A stretch of DNA of 64,000 nucleotides from Aquella oligotrophica (GTDB lineage Bacteria > Pseudomonadota > Gammaproteobacteria > Burkholderiales > UBA11063): assembly GCF_002892535.1 (NCBI RefSeq), contig NZ_CP024847.1, forward strand, positions 1-64,000. Direction: 5' to 3'. Both the position numbers and the translations under genes were made by a program. Under the pieces are notes generated by a model. That model worked only from the letters and a program-made list of their open reading frames with translations, was not told the DNA's origin and ran no database searches. Shown in pieces: positions 1 through 9,044 of the stretch; position 1 is the first letter of the stretch, and the number at the start of each line of letters is the position of its first letter.

Positions 1-459
1 ATTTCTCAGTATATTTACTAATAGTTTTAACAAGCTTTTAACTATCCGCTGAAAATATTCAATATAGTTAGCTATGATAGTCCAAAACCTCCAAGATCCT
101 GAAGGCATGATGTGTATCGCATAACCATCAGGCTTCAATACTCTTTTTGACTCATTATATATTGGCTCAAGATCATGAATATGCTCAAGAACATTTGAGG
201 AAAAAACAACATCAAATGATTCACTCTCAAAAGGAAACGAATTTCCATCATATTCGATTACCGGAAAAACCCGTTCAGAAGCATAATTTGAGCTTGGCAA
301 ATCAATCGAAATCACCTCAAAGCCCAGATCCGACAATTGTTTTGCTTGGAACCCACTACCACCACCAATTTCTAAAATCTTAGCATTTGGAGGAAATAAT
401 TCAATGATCTGCTTTATTTCCCAATCTCTTATTTCATGCAAAAATTTAATATTAAACAT
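1..459 (-). CDS. Class I SAM-dependent methyltransferase, 3' end outside window
   Basis: The first 153 codons of a gene that continues past base 1. It begins MFNIKFLHEIRDWE and carries the SAM-binding motif I ILEIGGGSG near residues 28-36, an acidic residue ending strand 2 (ISIDLP), and the FDVVFSSNVLEHIHD stretch typical of Methyltransf_11/UbiE-like enzymes. The ATG (457-459) overlaps the last codons of the upstream glycosyltransferase, which stops at 452, so the two are probably translationally coupled. As the last visible gene of the polysaccharide operon it likely methylates a sugar or lipid-linked intermediate. The substrate cannot be read from sequence. Confidence 0.82.
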   Translation of the reverse strand, partial: MFNIKFLHEIRDWEIKQIIELFPPNAKILEIGGGSGFQAKQLSDLGFEVISIDLPSSNYASERVFPVIEYDGNSFPFESESFDVVFSSNVLEHIHDLEPIYNESKRVLKPDGYAIHIMPSGSWRFWTIIANYIEYFQRIVKSLLKLLVNILRN

Positions 460-2239
460 GTTCCATCCTTAATTGATATATTTTAACAGTATTATTTACC
501 ATTGTATCAATAGCAAAGTTTTCTTTAACAAACTTTGGACCATCAAATCTTATATTTCTAAATTCATTATTAGCTACTGCATTAATTATCTGATCAGATA
601 TTAATGCCGGATTTTCATCTTTGACTAGTATCCCAGTAATCTTGTCATTTATTGCTTCTCCCGCCCCGCCTGCCTCAGTTGTAAAAACAGGAATGCCTAA
701 CCATTCTGCTTCTAAAACAACATTTGGTGTACCCTCATACTTGGAAGCAAGTAAAAAAACATCCATAATAGACAAAATAGGAGCTATGTTTGTAACTTTA
801 TCAGTAAAAATAAATCTAGATTCTAGATTATTTTTTTTGATAAGTCTGAGCATATCTTTTTTATATGGACCATCTCCAGCTAAAACCACATAAGTAGAGG
901 GCATTTTTTGTAAAAAGTGAATAGCAATTTCCACCCATAACATTGGACGTTTTTCAGAGTAGAACCTAAACATAGAACCAAGTACAACCGCATCTGAAGG
1001 GATCCCAAGTTCTTGCTTTTTCAATTTAACTTCATGCTCACTCAGTCTTGTTAGATGCATCAAATTAACTCCATTACGTAAAATAATGAACCTGTTAACA
1101 GGAATTTGTAACCATTTAGCATAACTTTCTGCACCAGCAGAACTATTATTTACAAAAGTGATATGTGGCAATTCAGCAAGAGCCTTATAGCAGCTATCCA
1201 TATAAGGTTGATAGTAGGCAAAATTTACTGGTGCAACATTTCTGAGCGAAATAATAATCCGAGGTACCCCTGCAATTAAAGCTGCGATTGCAGCTTTAAT
1301 TGAAGTACTATCCTGCCAAGCATGTACTATTTTAGGCCTATCTGCCTTAAACCTCATATATAAAGCTAAAATCTCATGAAAAATCTCAATTGGTAAGAAA
1401 TTCATAAGGCTAGCATGATCATAATTTTTTAAATAAACGATTTTATTTCTAAATTTGTCATATTGCAATGACTCAACAGCAATATTCTTATCTTTTAATA
1501 AAGGTAGATAAAACCCATATTCTGATAATGGTTCCAGATAATTACAATACAACTTTAGGGTCTGATATTCAGCCTTTTCCTTCAACCCAAATAGCGTATT
1601 TACTAACTGACGTTCAGCACCACCTGCCGCAAGACTGTTATTAATAAGAATAGTTAAGTCAGAAGCTTCAAAACATGAACTACTTTCAGTATAAATTTTG
1701 GCTAATAACTCCGCAAATAAAAGATGAGAAGATGATTTCTCTTCAATATTTTTATATCTGAAGAAAAATTTACTTATTTCCACCTTTAACTTATCAGAAA
1801 TGACCCTATTTATCAGACTAGATCTTGATAAATAACGCTTAGCCCTAGATAGTAGAAAAACTAGTCTGTCTTTAATGTACTTAGATAGTAGGTACGGGGT
1901 AATTCCTTGATAAATAGCAAAATAAATTCTAGGTTGTAAGCTTATGATTGCTTGCATAAAGATTTTTTTAGTTAATAGCTCCTTCGGTCCCAAGAAAAAA
2001 ATAGGCTGCCTTTTTAATAAAAAAGATTCTATCCTTCGCCAGTTCACTCCTTCATTGGTTAAGTTAACATCTAAATAATTATAATTTGGTGTATAACTAC
2101 CAAGATAAATGTCATTTTCATTATTATCAATAAAAATATCTTCGTTCATTTCAAAAGGAATAACTAAATAAAATCTACTTTCACCCAATGAATTAAAGAA
2201 TTTTATTATATCAGTAAGCTTTAGACTAATTACATACAT
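452..2239 (-). CDS. Glycosyltransferase family 4 (GT-B) with unassigned N-terminal region
   Basis: A 595-residue protein. Residues from about 195 to the end form a GT4 enzyme: the N-terminal Rossmann half opens with LINNSLAAGGAERQ, and the C-terminal half carries the EX7E nucleotide-sugar motif with E502 and E510 (EGTPNVVLE) followed by GIPVFTTEAGGAGEAI. It should transfer a sugar from a nucleotide donor to the growing surface glycan on the cytoplasmic face. The first 190 residues match no domain I recognise and make the protein about 200 residues longer than a usual GT4. It sits directly after the double methyltransferase (stop at 2240, start at 2239) and overlaps the next methyltransferase. 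Confidence 0.88.
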   Translation of the reverse strand: MYVISLKLTDIIKFFNSLGESRFYLVIPFEMNEDIFIDNNENDIYLGSYTPNYNYLDVNLTNEGVNWRRIESFLLKRQPIFFLGPKELLTKKIFMQAIISLQPRIYFAIYQGITPYLLSKYIKDRLVFLLSRAKRYLSRSSLINRVISDKLKVEISKFFFRYKNIEEKSSSHLLFAELLAKIYTESSSCFEASDLTILINNSLAAGGAERQLVNTLFGLKEKAEYQTLKLYCNYLEPLSEYGFYLPLLKDKNIAVESLQYDKFRNKIVYLKNYDHASLMNFLPIEIFHEILALYMRFKADRPKIVHAWQDSTSIKAAIAALIAGVPRIIISLRNVAPVNFAYYQPYMDSCYKALAELPHITFVNNSSAGAESYAKWLQIPVNRFIILRNGVNLMHLTRLSEHEVKLKKQELGIPSDAVVLGSMFRFYSEKRPMLWVEIAIHFLQKMPSTYVVLAGDGPYKKDMLRLIKKNNLESRFIFTDKVTNIAPILSIMDVFLLASKYEGTPNVVLEAEWLGIPVFTTEAGGAGEAINDKITGILVKDENPALISDQIINAVANNEFRNIRFDGPKFVKENFAIDTMVNNTVKIYQLRMEHV

Positions 2240-3877
2240 TTAATCTTCCTTTTTATACCCAACATACACCAGATTTGAGCCATATCCCTGATAAATTGGA
2301 ACATTATTGGTTAGCTTATCAAGAAAATCAATAACTAAACTAGTACTACCACTGGATAAACTCGAAAAAAAGGTATTGTCAGCAAAGTCCAACTGATGAG
2401 TAACAATTTCCTGTAGTCCAAATTTTTGCATAGTGTTTTTTAAGGTTACTGGGTTAAAAGATCTAACATGTTGCCATCGATGAAATATGCTATTACACGA
2501 TGGGCAATAACACATATTACCATTAAGATCTTCATTATTTGGAGTAGTAATAATAAGTTTACCATGTGGTTTTAATAACTCTAATACGCTATTAATAACA
2601 GTATCAAAATCATTTTCCAGAATATGTTCAATAACTTCTATCATTAAGATAATATCAAATTTTTGATTCTGTTCAGCAATACCATTAAAGTTTGTATACT
2701 CACTCAGATTTTTTTTCAAAAGCAGTGCACGCTCGGGTGATGGCTCGTACGCATAAAATTCAGCATCATGATTTTTTGAGCACAAAACCCTTAAAAGATC
2801 TCCATTACCAGCTCCAAAATCAAGTATCTTATTATTAGGGTTAATAAAGTATTTCAAAATTACGGCAAGATTAGCACCACTTTGCCGAGAAAAACTTAAT
2901 TCGCTAAGTGTTGTTCTAGCTACACCATCCCAAAATTTATTTACAAGAAGATTATCCCATTCAATATACTTTGGTACATTGAAGTAATCTTTAGAAACAT
3001 TTTCGGAATCAATTACTTCTAACAGATTATTATGCTGCTTGATTATAAAAGCCTGCCCCGTAGGAAGCATCACAATCCGTTCTGGTTTATCCTGTAAAAA
3101 GAAATCTACTGCTGCCTTAGCCCCTGGGCATGAGTTAAAACCATAGTCATCAAAAAGAATAATGCCAGTCACGACAAGTCGAGGATAAAAGAATATTAAG
3201 GCATCCAACGTCGGCTGATATAAATCTACATCTAGATGAATAAAACAAAACTTTAAATTTCCAACCTCATTAAATCTGCTTGGGATCCACCCCTTATAAG
3301 TTATGAAATTATCAAACTCTGCTAAATTATTTTTTACCATATCTTCACTAATCTTCATATCTCCTTTAGTCCAATAGACACCATCTTTGCCAGATGGGGA
3401 AGACAGACCTTCGAATGAATCAAATAAATGAATCATCTTTTGTGCCTTGGTAAAATATTTACATAAAAAATATGCAGACTGTCCAGTATAAACCCCACAT
3501 TCAGCAAGATCTCCATCGATATGACTAATTAAATTTAGCAAGTTCTTTAATACATACTTCCGATCCAAACTATGCCAGTTATGGCTATCCATCAATTTTG
3601 CATAATCATTCAAATATTCTTGATCTTCAAGAAAAAGCCTTCCAAATTCACTAAACTTGTATTTGGAATAAATAATCTTACTAAGAGCTTCCATTGCATT
3701 ATACTTATCAATTTCTTTTGCATTGGTATCAAAGCTAGTTAAACTCCTTGATAAAAGCTCTTCTAACTCTTCATCTTTAATTAAAATAACCGTTCTAAAA
3801 TTTACTAAAATAATCTTAATAATCAGAGTTAATTTTTGTAGCAAAGTAAATAATTTGCTGATCTTTGTTCTAAGCAT
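2240..3877 (-). CDS. Two-domain methyltransferase (TylF/MycF-like plus class I SAM MTase)
   Basis: A 545-residue fusion. The N-terminal half resembles TylF/MycF sugar O-methyltransferases: AECGVYTGQSA at residues 125-135, then LFDSFEGLS, the metal-ligand-like HLDVDLYQPT and FDDYGF. The C-terminal half is a separate class I enzyme with motif I DFGAGNG at 353-359, an ELIEVIEHI-type segment (IEVIEHILEN) and CXXC (CYCPSC) before a HRWQH stretch. It overlaps wzt by 8 bases. In ABC-exported O-antigens such as E. coli O8/O9a, a terminal methyl group made by WbdD stops chain growth and is recognised by the Wzt C-terminal domain. The adjacency suggests a similar capping job here, which is inference. 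Confidence 0.83.
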   Translation of the reverse strand: MLRTKISKLFTLLQKLTLIIKIILVNFRTVILIKDEELEELLSRSLTSFDTNAKEIDKYNAMEALSKIIYSKYKFSEFGRLFLEDQEYLNDYAKLMDSHNWHSLDRKYVLKNLLNLISHIDGDLAECGVYTGQSAYFLCKYFTKAQKMIHLFDSFEGLSSPSGKDGVYWTKGDMKISEDMVKNNLAEFDNFITYKGWIPSRFNEVGNLKFCFIHLDVDLYQPTLDALIFFYPRLVVTGIILFDDYGFNSCPGAKAAVDFFLQDKPERIVMLPTGQAFIIKQHNNLLEVIDSENVSKDYFNVPKYIEWDNLLVNKFWDGVARTTLSELSFSRQSGANLAVILKYFINPNNKILDFGAGNGDLLRVLCSKNHDAEFYAYEPSPERALLLKKNLSEYTNFNGIAEQNQKFDIILMIEVIEHILENDFDTVINSVLELLKPHGKLIITTPNNEDLNGNMCYCPSCNSIFHRWQHVRSFNPVTLKNTMQKFGLQEIVTHQLDFADNTFFSSLSSGSTSLVIDFLDKLTNNVPIYQGYGSNLVYVGYKKED

Positions 3878-5099
3878 ATGTTTCTTCTCTTTCTATTAGT
3901 AATCTAGATTCAAGATTGACAATTGAGGCATCAAGTATGCAATCAGCTCCATCTACTTTAAAATAAGTAGCATCTTCAATAAAATCAACTTTATTTCCAG
4001 TATTAAAATTCGCAATCCCAAGAGTAACAAAATACTCTCCGTTTGCTAGCCACATTCTACATTTTACCTTAAATACTATCAACTCATTTGCTGCTACAGT
4101 TATAGATTCAGAATATTGCAAAATATTGGTGGTGCCCCACACAATCCGCCCTTTAACATCTTTAATTACAAACCCACCAGAAATATCCGCCATCTGCGTA
4201 GCAAATCCGAATTTAAAGTACAAATAACACTCTTCTCCAGACAAAACCCTATTTATCAATTCACCCTTAGAATTGAGTAAACCAAACTCATAAATAGCAC
4301 CAACAGAAGAACCATAACGCATGCTGGGCTCTAATCTATTTTGGACTAGCAGGTCTTGATCAGCACCACCTCTAAATAATATATTATGGTATATTTTAGT
4401 AGCCTCAAGTGGAGAAGATATAGAATGAACTTTACCTTCCTCTAAAATTATAGCTCGATCACAAAAAGTAGTAATTGTATTCTCATCATGGGATACAATC
4501 AATACGGTTACCTGTTTTGCTTTTAAGCTATGAATCCACTGATAACATTTGGCCTGAAACTTTGCATCACCAACAGATAAAGCTTCATCAATAATCAAAA
4601 TATCTGGCTCAACACTAATTGCAGTACTAAATGTCAGTCGTGACTGCATACCTGTCGAATAAGTCTTGAATGGTTGATCAATGACATCTCTTAACTCACT
4701 AAACTCAATAATTGAATCAATTTTAGTATCAATTTCGGCTTTGCTCATCCCTAAGCATAACCCACCCATATAAATATTTTCTCTACCCGAATATTCCGGA
4801 TTAAAGCCGGTACCTAACTCCAATAATGCTGTCACCCTACCATTAACAAAAATCTCCCCGCCATCAGCAGTTAAGGTACCAGCTAATATCTTTAACAAAG
4901 TACTCTTCCCTGCTCCATTTCTGCCCATAATACCAATCGTTTCACCTTTTTCAACGCAAAAGCTGATATCATTTAATATTATTTTCTCTTTTAAATTCCC
5001 CCAGTTAAACATACCTTTTAATAACGCCAAAGGTGAATCGTAAACTTTGAAACTTTTTTGTACATTCTTCAATTCAATAACTTTAGAATCCGAGGTCAT
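3870..5099 (-). CDS. wzt: Polysaccharide ABC exporter ATPase, Wzt type
   Basis: A 409-residue ATPase. The Walker A GRNGAGKST is at 59-67, the ABC signature YSTGMQSRL at 147-155 and Walker B DILIIDEA at 166-173, with the switch His in VSHDE. Residues from about 240 to 409 form an extra domain like the beta-sandwich of long Wzt proteins, which binds the capped non-reducing end of the glycan. It pairs with the permease encoded just upstream: the ATG overlaps the wzm stop by 4 bases (5096-5099). It powers export of a finished undecaprenyl-linked polysaccharide across the inner membrane. Confidence 0.93.
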   Translation of the reverse strand: MTSDSKVIELKNVQKSFKVYDSPLALLKGMFNWGNLKEKIILNDISFCVEKGETIGIMGRNGAGKSTLLKILAGTLTADGGEIFVNGRVTALLELGTGFNPEYSGRENIYMGGLCLGMSKAEIDTKIDSIIEFSELRDVIDQPFKTYSTGMQSRLTFSTAISVEPDILIIDEALSVGDAKFQAKCYQWIHSLKAKQVTVLIVSHDENTITTFCDRAIILEEGKVHSISSPLEATKIYHNILFRGGADQDLLVQNRLEPSMRYGSSVGAIYEFGLLNSKGELINRVLSGEECYLYFKFGFATQMADISGGFVIKDVKGRIVWGTTNILQYSESITVAANELIVFKVKCRMWLANGEYFVTLGIANFNTGNKVDFIEDATYFKVDGADCILDASIVNLESRLLIEREETYA

Positions 5100-5878
5100 A
5101 TAATTTCACCGAAATAGCGCTTAGTCAAATTAAAAAAACGAATCCCCACAAACAGTAAAAATACAACAGAAGAAGGAAGAACAAACCAGGCTATCAGATG
5201 AACAGGATGACCCCAAAAAATAATGTCTTGCCAACACCAGATCAAATAGCTAAAAGGATTACAGTAAAAAATGAATTGTAACTTACTAGGTACTGAAGAT
5301 GGATTATATAAAATTGGTTGCAAAAAAAGATTTACAGAACAGAACACAGATATAATGTCTTTTAAGTCACGAAAAAAAACTCCAAATGCAGATAAAAAGT
5401 AAGCAAAGCCAATCATAATCAGAAGCAATAGAGCTAACAATAATGGCAACAATATCATCAGTATATTTAAATACCCACTAACAATAGCGAAAAAGATCAT
5501 TACTACAAAAATAGGTAGATAACTTAAAAAACTGGCAAGCGCAACTTTCAATGGCAAAACAGCAATTGGAAAAGCGACCTGTTTTACTAACTTTGAATGG
5601 GTAATCAGTATTGTTGAAGAGCGATTAAGAATATCCTGTAGAATAAGCCATGGTACTATACCAGCAAGCACACATACGGAGAAATTTTCCAAGTGACCAC
5701 TATAAGTATAGCGATTAGGGAATACATATGTAAAGAGAATAACATACATTGATATCATAAACAGTGGTTGACCAAATGCCCATAAAGCACCTAACACTTG
5801 TCCTGTATGCCGCTCTTTTAATTCATTTTTTGTTAATTCTATTATTAACTCTCTATTTTTTACCAAAAATTGATACAT
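5096..5878 (-). CDS. wzm: Polysaccharide ABC exporter permease, Wzm type
   Basis: A 260-residue ABC-2 type membrane protein with about six hydrophobic segments. The N-terminal stretch ELTKNELKERHTGQVLGALW and the later FFRDLKDI motif are family hallmarks of Wzm/TagG/KpsM permeases. It forms the channel half of the exporter with the overlapping wzt gene. It lies 19 bases downstream of the frameshifted polymerase gene, in the same operon. Confidence 0.92.
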   Translation of the reverse strand: MYQFLVKNRELIIELTKNELKERHTGQVLGALWAFGQPLFMISMYVILFTYVFPNRYTYSGHLENFSVCVLAGIVPWLILQDILNRSSTILITHSKLVKQVAFPIAVLPLKVALASFLSYLPIFVVMIFFAIVSGYLNILMILLPLLLALLLLIMIGFAYFLSAFGVFFRDLKDIISVFCSVNLFLQPILYNPSSVPSKLQFIFYCNPFSYLIWCWQDIIFWGHPVHLIAWFVLPSSVVFLLFVGIRFFNLTKRYFGEII

Positions 5879-5897
5879 TATTACCTTTATTTTACAG

Positions 5898-6410
5898 CTA
5901 GGTTATTTTAAGTTTAGTTGTTTTAGATTTAATATCAAGCTGAATCAAATTCATAACCACATAACACACAATAAACGGAAATTTATATCTGGTTAATGTT
6001 CCATAATTAAATACAACATAAGAATATATTATACAAGAAGATAACAACATAAATTCAAGATAACAATAACTCCAAAACTGCTTATTTATTATACGGATAT
6101 AGACAATCATAAGTAGGGGAAAAAACAGTAGTATATTTTCACAAGACTGAATAATCTGCAAATCATTCTTGGCTGTTAATATAAATGGTTTTATCAGGAA
6201 ATTAAATGCATCAAAATAATTGAATTTTGGGGCTAGCTCTTTAGGTAAACCAGTATTCTCCGCATACATACGAACTCTATAATACTCTAATAAAGTCCCA
6301 AATTCATTTAAGAATAAATAAGCGCCAACTATAAGTCCAAATGATAATATTACTCGTGAACCATTTTTTAATTCTAAAATATTTTTTATACAAATAGTCA
6401 AACATAACAC
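5898..6410 (-). pseudogene. 3' part of a frameshifted Wzy/EpsG-like polysaccharide polymerase
   Basis: A 170-codon hydrophobic frame opened by an unconvincing GTG. It is best read as the C-terminal half of the gene starting at 6967: the frame stays open upstream of the GTG through LFVVKPQNVVVLC. Adding one base to the run of five G (five C at 6441-6445 on the plus strand) would fuse both halves. It has about four membrane segments and ends with a YGTLTRYKFPFIVCYVV segment like the C-terminal TYR(Y/F) helix of O-antigen polymerases and EpsG. Whether the frameshift is real, switchable or a read error cannot be decided from the sequence. Confidence 0.68.
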
Positions 6411-6430
6411 AACAACATTTTGTGGCTTTA

Positions 6431-6967
6431 CTACAAATAAGCCCCCAAAGTGATTATGGCAAAAATAAGCTTGGGATTTATTATTGCATAATATAAAGAC
6501 ATCAACATTAAAAATAAAATTAATATATCCCTTAATCCAAGTGAACTATATAAAATTAAACTTGGATAACATAAATAAAAAGCCTTAAAAAATAGAGCAA
6601 GATTTTTGTCTTCTAGCTCTCTTAAGATAAAAATAAACATCCCAAGATAAATTAGATAATTTATATAAGCTATACTTTTTACCGAGACAATAAATAATGG
6701 AAAAACAGCGAAAAATATTCCAGTATACTTTATCGTACTGGGTTCGCTAGTTCTAAAATGATCGCGTAACTCCTGAGTAGCGATGAGATAACGAAACTGA
6801 TCTGGCATATAATTATACGATAACCCCAAGTCTATAAAGGTTACCAAGAGCAAATGTAACAACAGTAAAAAAAGTACTTTTTTACTAAAATCAAACCTTA
6901 TAGCACAAAGAACTGTTACTCCAAAACAAATAATAAAATTTATTGAGTCATAAATATTAGAGTTCAT
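6431..6967 (-). pseudogene. 5' part of a frameshifted Wzy/EpsG-like polysaccharide polymerase
   Basis: A 178-codon membrane protein fragment with about five hydrophobic segments. It includes a DQFRYLIATQELRDHF loop and YSSLGLRDILILF, which resemble EpsG/Wzy-type polymerases where a GxRD-like segment precedes a membrane helix. It stops at 6431, a few codons after the G5 run. The next frame carries on the hydrophobic pattern without loss, so the intact product would be about 350 residues, close to the family size. The ATG overlaps the stop of the Wzz-like gene (6964-6967), a sign of coupling inside the operon. The family call rests on topology and weak motifs. Confidence 0.65.
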
Positions 6968-7569
6968 TCTATATAATCTTTTCTATTTATAATCAATATA
7001 ATTACCAGTATAAATACAAAACTTAAGAAGCCACTCGTAAAGATGATCAATTTTTTTGATGGGTATAACGATAAACTAGAAATTTGAATGCGTCCAAGAG
7101 AAATAGTAGCAGATGGCATGAGCTGATTTATTCTAAAAAAATAGTTCTGTAGAATTTTTTGCGCTACGGAAGGATTAGAGTCTAGGACAGAGATAGAATA
7201 TTGATTAGACTGCGATAAAGCAATTATTGTATTCTTTTTAAGAATCTGGGTTGCATGTAAAAAGGTTGGTACACTGTAATGATTTTTTAAGTTTAACGAT
7301 CCAACAACTTCCATCTGAATATATTTAGAATCAAGAATTTTAGCCAATTCAATAACATCTTTATCTCTCATTTGATTTTGTTGTTTTGTAGAATAATGCC
7401 CGATAAAGGGTTTCATACTTACTAAACTTGAAGCTAAATAATTGATTTGTGGCTTATGAGAATGACAAAATAGCATGGCGATCAATAAAGAAACAAAAAC
7501 AACTAGTACTATTTTCATGCCCTCACGGCAGATTATATTTATAACTTTATATAGGTTAATTGTTTTCAT
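6964..7569 (-). CDS. Wzz-like chain-length/copolymerase protein
   Basis: About 201 residues if started at MKTINLYK (7569). An upstream ATG at 7587 would overlap the preceding gene by 16 bases. A first membrane helix (about residues 18-36, VVFVSLLIAMLF) and a last helix near the C-terminus (LIIFTSGFLSFVFILVIILII) flank a roughly 130-residue periplasmic part, which is Wzz/PCP topology. The PS(K)KLIIF segment just before the second helix recalls the proline-rich motif of that family. It is short for a Wzz. It would set polymer length together with the polymerase encoded immediately downstream. Confidence 0.6.
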   Translation of the reverse strand: MKTINLYKVINIICREGMKIVLVVFVSLLIAMLFCHSHKPQINYLASSLVSMKPFIGHYSTKQQNQMRDKDVIELAKILDSKYIQMEVVGSLNLKNHYSVPTFLHATQILKKNTIIALSQSNQYSISVLDSNPSVAQKILQNYFFRINQLMPSATISLGRIQISSLSLYPSKKLIIFTSGFLSFVFILVIILIINRKDYIE

Positions 7570-7571
7570 TG

Positions 7572-9044
7572 TTAATGCATATTCCACATTTGATTATATT
7601 TTGGGTTCTCTCCCCAATTAAATAAATCTGGAACAGACTCGGTTTTATAATGTAATCTATATTGTTCTAGCAACTGACTATTCATTGTGATAAAAGTATT
7701 ATAATCAAAATTAGCATAGCATCCCATCATTCCTATTGCGGCAGCAATATCCTGACGAGCAATAAAAAGAATATTATCACATGCAGGAGCATTAATATAA
7801 TTTTCTGCTTTTCTAAAATCGCTGTAGCGCATGGCACTTATATAGTCTGGATCATGTGATACCCAAAGGCGAATAGCAACTTTACTCAATAGCTCATCAT
7901 GAGTACGTGAATATTGAAATACTTGATAAGAAACAGTTATCACTCCAAATATTATAAGAGCATTTCGTAACAGTTCATATTTTATTCTATGCAATACGAT
8001 ATAAATGAGTATCGGAATGTAGGCATACCAAATACTGGCATATACCATCCGCGAAGTCAGAGCAGGACTGACAAAAAACAACAACTCTCGAACTGGTTTG
8101 TTTAAAGAAAAATAAGTTAATCCCAGACTCAGTAGCATAGTTAATAGAATCGGACGGGTTTTTAGCTGTAATCTTCTGGCAAATAGTAGTGACAACAAGA
8201 GTAGTACCCCGCCTGCGATTAAAAATACTTTAACCAACTCCGTAACTGGCAAAATTATATTACTACTATCTTTTTCAAAAACATTCTTATATTCGGCATA
8301 TGAAGTATAATGAACAGATAGGATTGGAATATGCGGTAGCAATATAAGAATGATTCCAATAACTATCACACATCCCAATAAGGCTTTTGATGGAATTTTA
8401 TTAAAATAAAAAATAATAATTACAAACCACCATATAAATACAAATGCAAGTTCAAATGCATGAAAAGCTGCAATCAATATTAAGCAGATTATTCCTCTTA
8501 ATACGATCCATTTATTAACCACATTATTTTCGAAGCAATCCAGTGATAAACAGCAAAGATAAGCAGCAATAGGAATTGTAATCCAATAACTAACCATATA
8601 CATGCTATACCATGAAAACCCAAGCAAAGCAGAAGTAAATAAAGTCATAAACATGGCACAGAAGCTGATGACTATAGAGGAATAATTTGAAATCTGTCTA
8701 AAAAAAGCATTCAGAATATGACGAGTAGCTAAATAATATAACCACATGGTAATACAAAATTGTACCGTATAGATTATCTTATATATGATTAAAGCAGGTA
8801 ATGGATAAAATGGCTTTAGAACAAATGCCCACATTAAGTGCCATAAATGCCGAGAAACATAGAAACTTGGCGAATAAGCATATGCCGGATGCCCATGCAA
8901 TAGATGCATAACTACTGATAGATGAAATGAGGCATCTAGATACAATTCAAGTTGCGGATTAGTATATAAGGCTAGTCCAAATACTACTAGCCCAACCAGA
9001 ACCTCAATGGCATATGTATTATTTTTAATTTTTATAAACTGCAT
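7572..9044 (-). CDS. Multi-pass membrane protein, possible GT-C glycosyltransferase
   Basis: A 490-residue protein with about 10-11 hydrophobic helices. I do not recognise a named family. After the first helix comes a long loop, YTNPQLELYLDASFHLSVV then LLHGHPAYAYS, which resembles the first periplasmic loop with an acidic residue in GT-C enzymes. The C-terminal soluble tail (about residues 395-490) contains CDNILFIARQD. It begins one base after the PMT-like gene stop (9045) and shares its operon. A role in adding a sugar from a lipid carrier is possible but not shown. Confidence 0.6.
   Translation of the reverse strand: MQFIKIKNNTYAIEVLVGLVVFGLALYTNPQLELYLDASFHLSVVMHLLHGHPAYAYSPSFYVSRHLWHLMWAFVLKPFYPLPALIIYKIIYTVQFCITMWLYYLATRHILNAFFRQISNYSSIVISFCAMFMTLFTSALLGFSWYSMYMVSYWITIPIAAYLCCLSLDCFENNVVNKWIVLRGIICLILIAAFHAFELAFVFIWWFVIIIFYFNKIPSKALLGCVIVIGIILILLPHIPILSVHYTSYAEYKNVFEKDSSNIILPVTELVKVFLIAGGVLLLLSLLFARRLQLKTRPILLTMLLSLGLTYFSLNKPVRELLFFVSPALTSRMVYASIWYAYIPILIYIVLHRIKYELLRNALIIFGVITVSYQVFQYSRTHDELLSKVAIRLWVSHDPDYISAMRYSDFRKAENYINAPACDNILFIARQDIAAAIGMMGCYANFDYNTFITMNSQLLEQYRLHYKTESVPDLFNWGENPKYNQMWNMH

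Noticed and set aside
6441-6445. Firm claim of phase variation at the G5 run
   Set aside because: Five G is short for a hypermutable tract. A fixed mutation or sequencing error explains the split equally well, so only the frameshift itself is reported.
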